DNA of 64,000 nucleotides from Bifidobacterium mizhiense (GCF_020884755.1 NZ_BPWE01000003.1:248001-312000), one strand, 5' to 3'. Counted from the stretch's first letter, positions 37,290 to 46,643 are shown. Made by a program: numbers and translations. The notes: generated by a model not told the origin, from the sequence alone.

Positions 37290-39011
37290 TCATTGGTAGA
37301 TGAACAGGCCCCAGAAAGCGAAGATCAGCAGGACTCCGAACATGGCCAGGGTGGTGACGGTGAAGAGCGCGACGCCAAAGCGGGTGGAGGCCAGCACAGG
37401 CCTGGGATCCAAGTTGCGCATCTGCTGACGCAAAGTGGGGCCACCGGCCTTGCTTGTGCGGACCTGGTCGGGCAACCGGTCCAATCCCCTGAGTGAGGCT
37501 ACCTCGACCATACGGGCGAAGGTGCGCGACCAGGCCCAGATGACCAGGGCGCAGACCACCTGGATGACCGGCCAGCTCCAGTAGCTGACCCCAGCCTGGT
37601 CGGGCACGCCGCCCCAGCCCAGGCGCACCACGGCCATGATGACCTGGCCCAGACCAGCTCCGAAAAGGACCAGGGTAGCCAGGGTGGTGCCGGTAATGGT
37701 GACCAAGGTGCCGCCGAAGCCATGGCTGAAGCCCAGGACCGGGTCCTTGCGCCGGCGCAGACGGAATAATTTCATCAGACCGGCCGCCAAAGCCATAATC
37801 AAGGCCGCCAGCAAAAGCACCAGGGTCAGCAGGTGCAGGACCAGCATATAGATGGTCAGCGAGCGTCGCCCCCGCAGGTCAGTAGGCACGGCGATGGACT
37901 GGTGGATGGTGGCCCCACCCACGCTGGGGCTGGTCTGATGCAGGCCATGGACCTGACCCACCGCCCAGTCGACCATGTCCTGCTGGTAGTGGTCGGCCAG
38001 GGGCGTGCCGGTCCGGGCCTCATCTCCCAAACGCAGCACATGGTTGGAGACCGGGTAGGAACGCACAGTGACGTTCTCGTTGCCCGAGGCGTGGGCCTGG
38101 GCGAGCACGCGTTGCACCCCCTCCACCTGGGCGGTCATGACATCCTTGGCCCCGTAGGCCAGCAGGGTGGGAATGGCATAGGTGCTGCGGTCGGTGGGGT
38201 CGATGTCCAGATTATTCAGGCCCAAGAGGGAGGCATCGGTGCTGAAGAGCCGACGAACCACCGACTGGTAGCCCTGGTTGGCCCCGGCAATGGCGAAATC
38301 CTGGGCTACGAAGAAGCCCATCGCGTGCCGCGGCGAATAGACCATGGGGCTCAGCAGGATCTGGAAGGCGATCCGGTGGTCCATGGTCAGCAGCATGGCG
38401 GCGATCCAAGTGCTCTCGCTGGTGGCATAGATGCCTACCTTGGATGCATCCACATCAGCCCGGTCGCGCAGTAGATTGGCAACCCGCTCGTAGGCCTTGG
38501 CCGAGGCGGGATAGTCCCGGTCGGCATCATTGGTGGACCAGACCGGCTTGTCCAGCACGGCGGTGACGAAACCGGCGGAAGCCAGGGTTCGGGCCACGTC
38601 CCCGAAGGAGTTGTCGCAGGTGCCGTAACCGGCGCCGTGCATGAAGACTACGGCTGGCCGATGCCCTGAGGCCTCCTTGGGGGCGCGGATCAGTATTCGG
38701 ATGCGTTGGTGCTCGCCAGTGGCTGGCCGTTCCACGCTCAGTTCCTGGTGACGGGATTCGACCTGGTACTGCCCCATGGCCTCCCTGTCAACCCCGGCAG
38801 GCCAGTCGAAGGTGACCGCGGTGTCCGGAGTCAGCGTGGGAAAATTCTGATCCACTGGTTCGTATTTCCACGGGACGGCGGTCAAGTGGGAGACCGAGGC
38901 CAGCAGACCCATGAGAATGATGAAGACGGGCAGGCTGGTCATGAGCCGCCTGACCCTGCTCCACCCGCTTGCAGGGAGGGAACGCTCAACCTCTTGGGAC
39001 ACGTCGGCCAT
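37290..39011 (-). CDS. Membrane-anchored alpha/beta-hydrolase-fold protein, function unknown
   Basis: 573 residues. One N-terminal membrane helix (about 23-45) precedes an extracytoplasmic alpha/beta-hydrolase domain (about 100-370), which is followed by several helices (about 390-570). The oxyanion region MHGAGYG is present. The probable nucleophile elbow is ATSES in GIYATSESTWIA, where GxSxG is usual. YGAKDVM and SNHVLRLGDE could give the Asp and His of a triad. It lies between recO (15 bases) and ispG (32 bases), within an isoprenoid and envelope block. Lipid or peptide hydrolysis at the membrane is plausible but unproven. Confidence 0.85.
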   Translation of the reverse strand: MADVSQEVERSLPASGWSRVRRLMTSLPVFIILMGLLASVSHLTAVPWKYEPVDQNFPTLTPDTAVTFDWPAGVDREAMGQYQVESRHQELSVERPATGEHQRIRILIRAPKEASGHRPAVVFMHGAGYGTCDNSFGDVARTLASAGFVTAVLDKPVWSTNDADRDYPASAKAYERVANLLRDRADVDASKVGIYATSESTWIAAMLLTMDHRIAFQILLSPMVYSPRHAMGFFVAQDFAIAGANQGYQSVVRRLFSTDASLLGLNNLDIDPTDRSTYAIPTLLAYGAKDVMTAQVEGVQRVLAQAHASGNENVTVRSYPVSNHVLRLGDEARTGTPLADHYQQDMVDWAVGQVHGLHQTSPSVGGATIHQSIAVPTDLRGRRSLTIYMLVLHLLTLVLLLAALIMALAAGLMKLFRLRRRKDPVLGFSHGFGGTLVTITGTTLATLVLFGAGLGQVIMAVVRLGWGGVPDQAGVSYWSWPVIQVVCALVIWAWSRTFARMVEVASLRGLDRLPDQVRTSKAGGPTLRQQMRNLDPRPVLASTRFGVALFTVTTLAMFGVLLIFAFWGLFIYQ

Positions 39012-39043
39012 TGTAACCGGTGGCGGGGATGGCGCTTACGCCC

Positions 39044-40273
39044 TCAGCTGGCGCGGCCGGTGACCGGGACCACCATGGGCCCTGCCTCCGGCAAAGTTTC
39101 ACCCTGGGCCGCCGCCTTGGCATCCATCTGGGCGGCGATTTCCTTGGCCCGTTCCAGCAGCGTGGGGACAATCTGGTCCTCGGGCACGGTCTGCACCACC
39201 TTGCCCTTGATGATGATCTGGCCCTTGCCGTTGCCCGAAGCCACCCCCAGGTCGGCCTCCCTGGCCTCGCCAGGTCCATTGACGATGCAGCCCATGACGG
39301 CCACCCGGATGGGGGCGGTGATGTCCTTGAGCCCCTCGGTGACCTCCTTGGCCAGTTCGATCACATCCACCTGGGCTCTGCCGCAGGAGGGGCAGGAGAT
39401 GATGTCGAAGTGGCGCTGGCGCAACCCTAGGTACTCCAGAATCTTGCAGCCCACCTTGACCTCTTCCACAGGCGGTGCGGACAGGGAAACACGAATAGTG
39501 TCGCCGATGCCCTCGGCCAGAAGTGCGCCGAAGGCCAGGCAGGACTTGATGGTCCCCTGCCAGGAGGGCCCGGCCTCGGTCACGCCCAGGTGCAGGGGCC
39601 AGTCGCCCTTGGAGGCCAGAAGCCTGTAGGTCTGGACCGTGGTGACGGGATCGTGGTGCTTGACGGAGATCTTGAAGTCATGGAAGCCCACGTCCTCGAA
39701 CATGTGGGCCTCTTTCAAAGCCGAGGCGACCAGGGCCTCAGGGGTGGGTCCGCCGTAGCGGGCGTAAATGTCCTTGTCAAGGCTGCCGGCATTGACACCG
39801 ATGCGCAGGGAGATGCCTGCATCGGTGGCGGCCTTGCAGATCTCGGGGCCGACCTGGTCGAACTTGCGGATGTTGCCCGGGTTGACCCTGACGGCTGCGC
39901 AGCCCGCATCGATGGCCTGGAAGACGTACTTGCTCTGGAAGTGAATGTCGGCGATGACCGGGATGGGCGACTTCTTGGCAATGATGGGAAGCGCGTCGGC
40001 ATCGTCCTGGCTGGGCACAGCCACCCGTACGATGTCGCAGCCGGCGGCGGCCAGCTCGGCGATCTGCTGCAGGGTGGCATTGATGTCAGCGGTGACCGTG
40101 TTGGTCATGGACTGCACTGATATGGGGGCTCCCCCGCCGACCGGCACAGGCCCCACCATGATCCGACGGGAGCGGCGACGAGGATGCAGCGGAGTCTGGC
40201 TGATGGCCTGCTCGCCTGTCTTGCGGAACCCCTGAGAGGATGTTGACTGTTCGGTCTTGGGAATGCTACTCAC
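39044..40273 (-). CDS. ispG: 4-hydroxy-3-methylbut-2-en-1-yl diphosphate synthase
   Basis: 409-residue iron-sulphur enzyme (GcpE) for the sixth step of the MEP isoprenoid pathway. The TIM-barrel part begins [23 protein letters not shown]. The [4Fe-4S] cysteines are in [10 protein letters not shown] and [10 protein letters not shown], near the C-terminus. The first 35 residues are a polar extension. The GTG start overlaps the dxr stop as GTGA, so dxr and ispG products are made together. Confidence 0.96.
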   Translation of the reverse strand: MSSIPKTEQSTSSQGFRKTGEQAISQTPLHPRRRSRRIMVGPVPVGGGAPISVQSMTNTVTADINATLQQIAELAAAGCDIVRVAVPSQDDADALPIIAKKSPIPVIADIHFQSKYVFQAIDAGCAAVRVNPGNIRKFDQVGPEICKAATDAGISLRIGVNAGSLDKDIYARYGGPTPEALVASALKEAHMFEDVGFHDFKISVKHHDPVTTVQTYRLLASKGDWPLHLGVTEAGPSWQGTIKSCLAFGALLAEGIGDTIRVSLSAPPVEEVKVGCKILEYLGLRQRHFDIISCPSCGRAQVDVIELAKEVTEGLKDITAPIRVAVMGCIVNGPGEAREADLGVASGNGKGQIIIKGKVVQTVPEDQIVPTLLERAKEIAAQMDAKAAAQGETLPEAGPMVVPVTGRAS

Positions 40274-41544
40274 GCTGTCATGTCTATCAAAGCATCGGCC
40301 CTTTGGCGTGCCTCATGCTCGACTTGCTCCATTACCTCCACGGATGTGAATGTTCCCGGAAGATGCGTTTCCATGGCATCCATGACCGAACGGATGGTTT
40401 CGACGATGCCCAGGTAGGGCAGCCGGTGATCCAGGAAGGCCCGGACCGCCTGCTCGTTGGCGGCATTGAAGACCGCGGTCATGGGCTCGCAGCTTCCCAG
40501 GGCCCGCCTGGCCAGGTTGACCGCCGGGAACGCCTGGTCGTCCAAGGGCTCGAAAGTCCAGGTGCTGGCCTTGGACCAGTCGCAGGCCATAGCCACATGG
40601 TCAAGACGGGCGGGCGCCGAAAGGCCCAGGGCGATGGGCAGGCGCATATCCGGAGGGGAAGCCTGGCTTATGGTGGCCCCGTCCTGGAACTGGACCATGG
40701 AGTGGACCACGGACTGGGGGTGGACCACCACGGTGATCCGCTCGGGCTCGATCCGGAAGAGCCTGCTGGCCTCGATGACCTCCAGCCCCTTGTTGACCAT
40801 AGTGGATGAGTTGATGGTGACCACCGGACCCATGGACCAGGTCGGATGATTCAGGGCCTGCTCAGGGGTGACCTCGCGCATGGCTTGGCGGCTCCAGCCC
40901 CGGAAAGGACCTCCCGATGCCGTGACCACCAGACGGGCCACCTCTCCATGCTGCCCCGAACGCAGAGACTGCCAGATGGCTGAATGCTCGGAGTCGACCG
41001 GGTTGATCTGACCCGGCCGTATCTCGGCATCAAAGAGCAGATGGCCGCCGGCCACCACGGACTCCTTGTTGGCCAGAGCCAGCTGGGATCCGGCCTGCAG
41101 GGCCGCAATGGACGGGCGCAGACCGACTGATCCGGTGATGCCGTTGAGGACCAGATCGCTGCCGGAGCCGGCCAGAGCCTGGACCGCATCCATGCCTGCT
41201 TCTACTTGGATACCAGTCAATCCCAAGGCCTTGAGCGCCTGCTGCAGGGCCGGAAGCTGGGCCTTGTCGGCCAGAGCCAGACGGGTCACGCCAAAATCAC
41301 GGGCCTGACGGGCCAACAGTTCGACATGGGCGCCACCGGCGGCCAATCCAGTCACCTGGAACCGATCCCTATGTCGACTGATCAGATCCAAGGCCTGTGT
41401 ACCGATGGATCCTGTGGATCCCAGGATGACCAGACTGCGAGACTGGTCGGCATCGGCCCTGGGCGACCAATCCGCCAGGGTACGTTCACGCTCGACCGGC
41501 AAACCGGCCTGCACGCCTTCGCTCATCACTGCCAACTGACTCAT
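40270..41544 (-). CDS. dxr: 1-deoxy-D-xylulose 5-phosphate reductoisomerase
   Basis: 424-residue NADPH enzyme, second step of the MEP pathway and target of fosmidomycin. The NADPH site [14 protein letters not shown] is near residue 42, followed by NKESVVAGG, the [10 protein letters not shown] metal and substrate segment, ASGGPFRG, and [12 protein letters not shown]. About 35 residues precede the core. The ATG overlaps the stop of the DivIVA-repeat gene (ATGA), which links envelope precursor supply to that protein in one operon. Confidence 0.96.
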   Translation of the reverse strand: MSQLAVMSEGVQAGLPVERERTLADWSPRADADQSRSLVILGSTGSIGTQALDLISRHRDRFQVTGLAAGGAHVELLARQARDFGVTRLALADKAQLPALQQALKALGLTGIQVEAGMDAVQALAGSGSDLVLNGITGSVGLRPSIAALQAGSQLALANKESVVAGGHLLFDAEIRPGQINPVDSEHSAIWQSLRSGQHGEVARLVVTASGGPFRGWSRQAMREVTPEQALNHPTWSMGPVVTINSSTMVNKGLEVIEASRLFRIEPERITVVVHPQSVVHSMVQFQDGATISQASPPDMRLPIALGLSAPARLDHVAMACDWSKASTWTFEPLDDQAFPAVNLARRALGSCEPMTAVFNAANEQAVRAFLDHRLPYLGIVETIRSVMDAMETHLPGTFTSVEVMEQVEHEARQRADALIDMTA

Positions 41545-43244
41545 CGACCGCCTTTATCCTGCTCCCCCTCGTCGCCGAAGGCCGGGAATGAAATATCAGG
41601 GATGTCCAGATCCATCTTGGGCAGATCCTGGTTGAGCAGGGAGTTCAGGTAGGAATCCGGATCCTGGTCCTGCTTGTTCCCCTGCGTGTTTTGTGAGTAC
41701 CGAGGCTTGGCCCAGTCGGGCGTATCCGTGCTGCTTTCGGCTGTTTCGGCCCAAGGACGCTCCTGGGTCTCAGGTGCTGCTGGTGCCGGCTCCTCGTAGC
41801 TGCCCAAGGGCCCGCCTGCGCCCAGAGGGCCGTCAACGAACGGCGAAGAGATAACTGAGGTGGATCCTGGCGCAGACGAGTTGTGAGCGTCAGCATCGCT
41901 CGAGGGGAACGCCGGCGATGCCGGACCTGTGGTAGGAACGAACGCAGCCCCCGTCGAGGTGGACGGGGCGGATGCGGCAAGTGTCGAAGGGGTCGGCTGG
42001 AATACCGTCGGCTCAGGAGTCTGCGGTGCTTGGGAAGGCGAAGAAGAGGCCGTCGAGTTGACAGGCATGGATTGCGCAGCCGACGCAGGTGCAGCTGATC
42101 CTGCAGCGGGGACTGCAGGTGTATAGCTGGCTAGCGCAGAGGTGGGCATGACTGATTCAGGCCGACCGGAGACAGCCGGATTTGCAGGAGCAACGGCCGC
42201 TCCGCCGCCGACATCGACTGAGGATGCAGACCGGGCTGAAGCTGTTGAAGGTGTATCAACACCAGTATCCACAGCCGCTCCAGCGCCGTCCTGAGCCAGT
42301 CGCTGGTTGACCGCTGAAGCCAGGGCACTCAGGGAGCTGTTGGGCTGGGCCGTCGGCACCGTCTGCGTGCTGGCAGCGGGAGCATCGAAGATGGCCCGTT
42401 CCGCCTGATGCAGTTGAGCGAAATCGTCCTGACTGCTTTGGTCCTCCGCAACAGGGGAAGCATTGGGGATGCTCCAAGCGGGTTCCTGACTCTGTCCGAT
42501 CAGCGGCTGAACGCCCGAGGCTGAAGAGTCCTGCACAGGAAGCTGCGATTGCGCAGGAACAGCGGCAGGCGCCGTTGAACTCGCGCTTGCTCTCTTGGCC
42601 CTCTCGCTGACCCTGGCGAAGGACTCCAGCTGCTCCAGAAGCTCGACGGCCTTGGCCAGGAAGAAGTCCACCTGGCGCTCGTCATAACCCTTGGGCCCCC
42701 GCCGCTGGGTGAAGATGACGTTGGAGACGCGGTCAGCCGTGATGTCGGTGTTCTTCGACTTGCCCGAGTCCGTCTTCCGCCCCTCCTGCAGGTTGAGCTG
42801 GTCAGAAGTCTTATTGAGGACCTGCTCGATCAGCCGCTCCACCTGCTTGCAGTCGTATGAGGGCATGCCGGGATCCCCGCGCTTGAAGACGCTGCCTGAG
42901 GGCCTGCCGGCATGAGTGGTCAGCTCCGATTGCAGACTGACCATTCTGGTCGTCCAACCATCCACGCCCACCCGGGCTATCTCCAGGCTGGTCTGCCTGT
43001 CGGAAATCACCCTCTCCAGTCGGGAGAGGGCTGCGTCCACCTGGGTGATGATGTAGCCGTTCTTGCACAGGTCGAAGGAGGCGTTGGCTATCTCCTCCTG
43101 GGTCAGATCAGGGTCCTGGCTCTCATAGAGCGAGTGCGCCCGCTCCAGGAAGGCATCCACCTGCTTGGTGTCATATCCCCACTTGCGCTTGCCCGAGCGC
43201 GCGATGGTCGCCTCGGTTCCACGGGCATCAGGCTTAGCTGACAT
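41541..43244 (-). CDS. DivIVA-domain repeat protein with long low-complexity tail
   Basis: 567 residues. Four copies of a short DivIVA-like motif of the pattern GYxxxQVDxxL occur at about residues 23-33, 63-73, 129-139 and 187-197, for example GYDTKQVDAFL and GYDERQVDFFL. From about 215 to 530 the chain is Ala/Ser/Pro/Thr/Gln-rich and probably disordered, with a charged end. I recall an annotated family of DivIVA repeat proteins in bifidobacteria. AGGAGG precedes ATG 43244; the frame is open to 43289. It leads a coupled operon with dxr and ispG. A role in organising polar or septal growth is inferred. Confidence 0.88.
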   Translation of the reverse strand: MSAKPDARGTEATIARSGKRKWGYDTKQVDAFLERAHSLYESQDPDLTQEEIANASFDLCKNGYIITQVDAALSRLERVISDRQTSLEIARVGVDGWTTRMVSLQSELTTHAGRPSGSVFKRGDPGMPSYDCKQVERLIEQVLNKTSDQLNLQEGRKTDSGKSKNTDITADRVSNVIFTQRRGPKGYDERQVDFFLAKAVELLEQLESFARVSERAKRASASSTAPAAVPAQSQLPVQDSSASGVQPLIGQSQEPAWSIPNASPVAEDQSSQDDFAQLHQAERAIFDAPAASTQTVPTAQPNSSLSALASAVNQRLAQDGAGAAVDTGVDTPSTASARSASSVDVGGGAAVAPANPAVSGRPESVMPTSALASYTPAVPAAGSAAPASAAQSMPVNSTASSSPSQAPQTPEPTVFQPTPSTLAASAPSTSTGAAFVPTTGPASPAFPSSDADAHNSSAPGSTSVISSPFVDGPLGAGGPLGSYEEPAPAAPETQERPWAETAESSTDTPDWAKPRYSQNTQGNKQDQDPDSYLNSLLNQDLPKMDLDIPDISFPAFGDEGEQDKGGR

Positions 43245-43344
43245 CAGGCATCGACCTCCTGACCTTTCTTGCCAACGATCGTCGTGCATCGATTCTACGT
43301 GAGCGCTAAGACGCGACTTCGGGCACGCCCCCTAAAAACCCCTG

Positions 43345-43418
43345 TGGTCCCGCCCGGACTCGAACCGGGGACATCCACCGTGTAAAGGTGGCGCTCTAAC
43401 CAACTGAGCCACGGGACC
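43345..43418 (-). tRNA. tRNA-Val (anticodon TAC)
   Basis: 74 bases folding as a complete cloverleaf. The acceptor GGTCCCG/CGGGACC carries discriminator A at 43345, the D arm GCTC/GAGC and the anticodon stem CCACC/GGTGG are paired, and the T arm is CCCGG-TTCGAGT-CCGGG. The anticodon loop is TTTACAC, giving TAC, which reads GTA and GTG valine codons. The CCA end is not encoded. A GGGGTTTTTAGGGGG run follows at 43325-43341 and may help end transcription. Confidence 0.96.
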
Positions 43419-43444
43419 AGCACACTACCTTAGCAGAATACACG

Positions 43445-43473
43445 GTGACAAGGCCGCACGGTGCGGCTATAAT
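43445..43473 (+). promoter_or_regulatory. Promoter of the 14-TM MFS exporter
   Basis: GTGACA (43445-43450) and a perfect TATAAT (43468-43473) are 17 bases apart, a near-consensus housekeeping promoter. Transcription would start near 43480, about 70 bases before the TTG start codon. Confidence 0.75.
43453..43467. promoter_or_regulatory. Palindromic operator candidate inside the exporter promoter
   Basis: GCCGCAC and GTGCGGC form a perfect 7-base inverted repeat around one central base, filling the spacer between -35 and -10. This placement is typical of repressor sites for TetR- or MarR-type regulators of efflux genes. No regulator gene of this kind is in the window. Confidence 0.6.
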
Positions 43474-43550
43474 CCACTAGGAATTCGCGGGCCTTGTCCG
43501 CAAAAAGAAGAGAAACACACCATATACACCGTATAAAAGGGGGGTTCGGA

Positions 43551-45095
43551 TTGTCACAGACAGTCGATACAGGCAGCGGCAGGAAGACCAACCGCACCCT
43601 GGTGACGGTGGCGGTCTTCATCGCCACCTTCATGACGGCCATCGAGGGGACCATCGTCTCCACCGCCATGCCCACCATCATCGGGGACCTGCATGGGCTG
43701 TCCATCATGAACTGGGTCTACTCCATCTATCTGCTCATGACAGCGGTCACCACGCCCATCTACGGCAAGCTTTCGGACCGCTTTGGCCGCAAGCCGCTGC
43801 TGACCATCGGACTGCTGGTCTTCGTGATCGGATCCACCCTGTGCGCCCTCTCCCAGTCCATGCCCCAGCTGATCGGCGCCCGTTTTCTGCAGGGCCTGGG
43901 GGCCGGCGCCATCCAGCCGCTGACCTACACGGTCCTGGCCGACATCTATCCCCTGGACAAGCGGGCGGGCATGATCGGCCTGAACGGCTCGGCCTGGGGC
44001 ATCGCCTCCATCATCGCCCCCCTGCTGGGAGGCTTCATCGTCCAGCAGATAAGCTGGCACTGGGTCTTCGCCATCAACGTGCCCATCGGCCTGCTGGTCA
44101 TCATCATGATCCAGATTTTCCTGAGCGAGCATATTAAGGCGCGTGAAACCCGCGTCGACTACATCGGCATCGGGCTGCTCAGCGTCTGCCTGATCTGCCT
44201 GATGCTCTGCCTGCAGAGCCTGGGATCGGCGGGCGATACGCGAATTACCCTGGTCCTGGCTGCGGCCACCCTGGTCACCTTTGCCCTGCTGCTTCATGTG
44301 GAGGGCCGCCAGGAGGATCCCATCCTGCCCCTGCGGCTCTTCCGCATCAGAACCTTCGTCATCCAGAACATCTGCATGCTCCTGGTGGCCGGATTCCTCA
44401 TGGGCTTTGACACCTACATGCCCATCTGGATGCAGTCTGTTCTGGGAATGAACCCTTCGCTGGGCGGCTTCGTGGTCACCCCCTCCTCCATTCTCTGGCT
44501 CCTGGGCGCCTACCTGGCCGGACCGCTGACCATGCACCACCCGCCGCACCGGGCCACCAACATCGGTCTGGCCTTCATTCTGACGGCCTGCATCTGCTAC
44601 ATAGCCGTCCCCCAAGCCACCGCCTACTGGGTCTTCCTGGTCATCTCGGCCGTGGTCGGCTTCGGCTTCGGCCTGACCATCACCACCTCGACCATCACCG
44701 CCCAGAGTGTGGTGCCCTCAGGCGACGTGGGCGCCTCGACCAGCTTCAACACCCTGGCCCGTTCCCTGGGGCAGACCCTGATGGTCTCCATCTTCGGCAT
44801 CGTCATGAATACGGTCATCGCCCGCGAGGTGCCTGAGCATAAGGGACTGACCGAGGACATGATGAACAGCATGATCAACCCGGCCACGGCAGGGAGCATT
44901 CCATCGCGTCTGCTGGGCCCGGCCCGCACCATCGTCTTCGACGGCCTGCATTGGATCTTCCTGGTGGGCCTGGTCATTCTGATCCTGGCCCTGGTGGCCA
45001 ACCTCTGCGATATCCGTTCGCGCACCCTGCTGGCCGAATATCAGAACAAGGCCACGACGGCTTCTCCGGCCATTGCTGAGAAGGGCGAGCAGTAA
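43551..45095 (+). CDS. MFS drug exporter, DHA2 (EmrB/QacA-like) family
   Basis: 514 residues, about 14 membrane helices. TFMTAIEGTIVSTAMPTI in helix 1, SDRFGRKPLL (motif A), GARFLQGLGAGAIQP (motif B) and GSAWGIASIIAPLLGGFI (motif C, antiporter) are clear. It should expel drugs or other amphiphiles using the proton gradient. The start is TTG 43551 with AAAGGGGGG seven bases ahead; an upstream TTG at 43494 has no ribosome binding site. The promoter palindrome suggests inducible control. Substrate unknown. Confidence 0.9.
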   Translation: MSQTVDTGSGRKTNRTLVTVAVFIATFMTAIEGTIVSTAMPTIIGDLHGLSIMNWVYSIYLLMTAVTTPIYGKLSDRFGRKPLLTIGLLVFVIGSTLCALSQSMPQLIGARFLQGLGAGAIQPLTYTVLADIYPLDKRAGMIGLNGSAWGIASIIAPLLGGFIVQQISWHWVFAINVPIGLLVIIMIQIFLSEHIKARETRVDYIGIGLLSVCLICLMLCLQSLGSAGDTRITLVLAAATLVTFALLLHVEGRQEDPILPLRLFRIRTFVIQNICMLLVAGFLMGFDTYMPIWMQSVLGMNPSLGGFVVTPSSILWLLGAYLAGPLTMHHPPHRATNIGLAFILTACICYIAVPQATAYWVFLVISAVVGFGFGLTITTSTITAQSVVPSGDVGASTSFNTLARSLGQTLMVSIFGIVMNTVIAREVPEHKGLTEDMMNSMINPATAGSIPSRLLGPARTIVFDGLHWIFLVGLVILILALVANLCDIRSRTLLAEYQNKATTASPAIAEKGEQ

Positions 45096-45112
45096 GGGCT
45101 GCTGGCCAGATT

Positions 45113-45130
45113 GGATTCCTGAGGGAATCC
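45113..45130 (+). other. Small perfect hairpin after the exporter gene
   Basis: GGATTCC-TGAG-GGAATCC, a seven-base perfect stem with a four-base loop, 17 bases after the exporter stop. There is no T-run, so termination is uncertain. Confidence 0.5.
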
Positions 45131-45141
45131 CTGATGAAAGA

Positions 45142-45188
45142 GAGCGAGGTGGTGGGCACGGTTGATCCTGATGTCCACCACCTCGTTC
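45142..45188. terminator. Long hairpin between convergent genes, probable bidirectional terminator
   Basis: A 14-base stem (GAGCGAGGTGGTGG with CCACCACCTCGTTC, one G-T pair) has a 19-base loop between the exporter (plus) and the DUF3052 gene (minus). On the minus strand it is followed by the pyrimidine-rich CTCTCTTTC. It probably ends transcription from one or both sides. Confidence 0.6.
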
Positions 45189-45214
45189 ATTGGCGCTTCT
45201 GCAGCCAGAGAAAC

Positions 45215-45631
45215 TTACTTGCCCTTGCCGAAAGCCCGCAGCTGGGTGGCGTTCCAATCCTTGCTGGCGGTGGTGGGCATCAGGGCGTTCATGCCCGCGG
45301 TCTTGGCCGCATTGGAAACGACCCCTGGCGCCGATGCCCCCGGTCTGCCGGGTTTGGGAGTCAGCACCCAGAAGGGCGCACCCTTGTTGACCATGGCCGA
45401 GGCATCCATGATGGTATCTGCCAGATCGTCCTCGGCATCGCCGTCCCGCCACCAGATGATGACCCCATCCACGGCTGCGTCATAGTCCTCGTCCACCAGC
45501 TCTTCGCCGGTCAGATCCTCGATCCTGGTCCGGATCCCGTCGTCGACATCATCGTCCCACATCCATTCCTGAACGATATCGCCGGGATGGAAACCGAACT
45601 CTTCCGCTGTATAGGTTGTAGTCTCAGCCAC
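45215..45631 (-). CDS. DUF3052 family protein
   Basis: 138 residues, a small acidic actinobacterial protein. FHPGDIVQEWMWDDDVDD near the N-terminus, DGVIIWWRDGDAEDDLAD in the middle and GPFWVLTPKPGRPG-like sequence are the family marks. In mycobacteria and streptomycetes relatives lie near pyruvate dehydrogenase aceE and have been linked to cell division or regulation, but no activity is established. The position here, between an exporter and the Lon-type protease, differs from that pattern. Confidence 0.9.
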   Translation of the reverse strand: MAETTTYTAEEFGFHPGDIVQEWMWDDDVDDGIRTRIEDLTGEELVDEDYDAAVDGVIIWWRDGDAEDDLADTIMDASAMVNKGAPFWVLTPKPGRPGASAPGVVSNAAKTAGMNALMPTTASKDWNATQLRAFGKGK

Positions 45632-45645
45632 GGCTTCAGCATAAC

Positions 45646-45688
45646 AAGACTGCCGGAATTCACCAATTGGACCGGCCTTGTCTTATCT
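45646..45688 (-). terminator. Weak hairpin after the Lon-type protease gene
   Basis: Arms AAGAC plus GCCGG, separated by a bulge, pair with CCGGC plus GTCTT around a loop, reaching into the stop codon of the protease gene. The minus strand continues GTTAT. It may be a partial terminator before the DUF3052 gene. Confidence 0.35.
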
Positions 45689-46549
45689 GCCCTTGGCGGC
45701 TGTGCAGCGGGGCAGCCCCTCCCCCTGGCCATGGCCGATGGCCACCAGGGCCTTGTAGGCCTCGTCCAAGGTGGATACCCGCACGTCGCGCAGGCCCTGT
45801 GGCACATGGCCTGCCACCTGTGGGCAATTAGCCGCCGGGGCCAGGAACCAGGTGGCGCCGTCCCGCCTGGCGCCCAGCATCTTCAGCTGGATGCCGCCGA
45901 TGGCACCGACCCGTCCCTTCTGGTCCATAGTGCCGGTACCTGCGATGGTCAGACCGCCTGTCTCCTGCTCCGGAGTGATCTTGTCGATGGCTCCCAGGGT
46001 GTACATGAGCCCGGCCGAGGGACCGCCGATGTCGGCCACCCTCATGCTGAACTGCAGGCCTGAGACGTCATATCCCCGGGCCTTGAGGAAGGCCAGAGCC
46101 TGGGCCGAGGCAGCCTTCTGGGAGCCGTGCATATCACCCTGCTCCTGGCGCTTGTACTCCTCCACACTCTGCCCGGGAGGCACCACGGCCTCCTGGGGAA
46201 GCACCGTGGCGTGGGGGTCGGCCCAGCCCACCAGAGCATCCAGATTGGAGGCCGGATAACCGGGGATTCCGCGGGCATTGACCGTGGTCATCAGCAGACG
46301 GCCCTTGTCATGGTGGACCTGGCCGCCCTTGACCTTGATGACCGGTGAGCCTTTTGAACTTCCCAGCACATCCTGAGTGGGTCCGGGCGTCTCGATGGTA
46401 TAGGGCGAGGGGAGGAAAAGCACCAGGAGGGCCAGAATGATCAGAAGACCGCCGACCAGCATTTTGCGGGTGGGTCCGCCAAGCGTCCCGATTTGCCTTT
46501 CGGGTGCGCCTGTGGCGCAGTGATCCGATTTCCCGTGCGGAAGTGTCAT
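45683..46549 (-). CDS. YlbL-like membrane-anchored Lon-type (S16) protease lacking a PDZ domain
   Basis: 288 residues. One N-terminal membrane helix (about 29-48) is followed by an extracytoplasmic part opening with TIETPGPTQDVLG. The Lon catalytic dyad is Ser178 (DIGGPSAGLMYTL) and Lys223 (GAIGGIQLKMLGA). YlbL-type proteins such as mycobacterial Rv3194c carry a PDZ domain just before the protease. Here the chain runs from AFLKARGYDVSG directly into the protease, so about 80 residues are missing. ATG 46549 has GGAG only two bases upstream; the longer frame to 46675 is antisense to the next gene. It is divergent from the zincin-like gene. Confidence 0.87.
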   Translation of the reverse strand: MTLPHGKSDHCATGAPERQIGTLGGPTRKMLVGGLLIILALLVLFLPSPYTIETPGPTQDVLGSSKGSPVIKVKGGQVHHDKGRLLMTTVNARGIPGYPASNLDALVGWADPHATVLPQEAVVPPGQSVEEYKRQEQGDMHGSQKAASAQALAFLKARGYDVSGLQFSMRVADIGGPSAGLMYTLGAIDKITPEQETGGLTIAGTGTMDQKGRVGAIGGIQLKMLGARRDGATWFLAPAANCPQVAGHVPQGLRDVRVSTLDEAYKALVAIGHGQGEGLPRCTAAKGR

Positions 46550-46643
46550 AGCTCCAATATTATGGTTGATGAAGACGATAATCCCGGCAGACGTCGACCT
46601 CGATGGCGGACGGCCTGCCTTGGCGAGGACTGGAATCAAAGCA

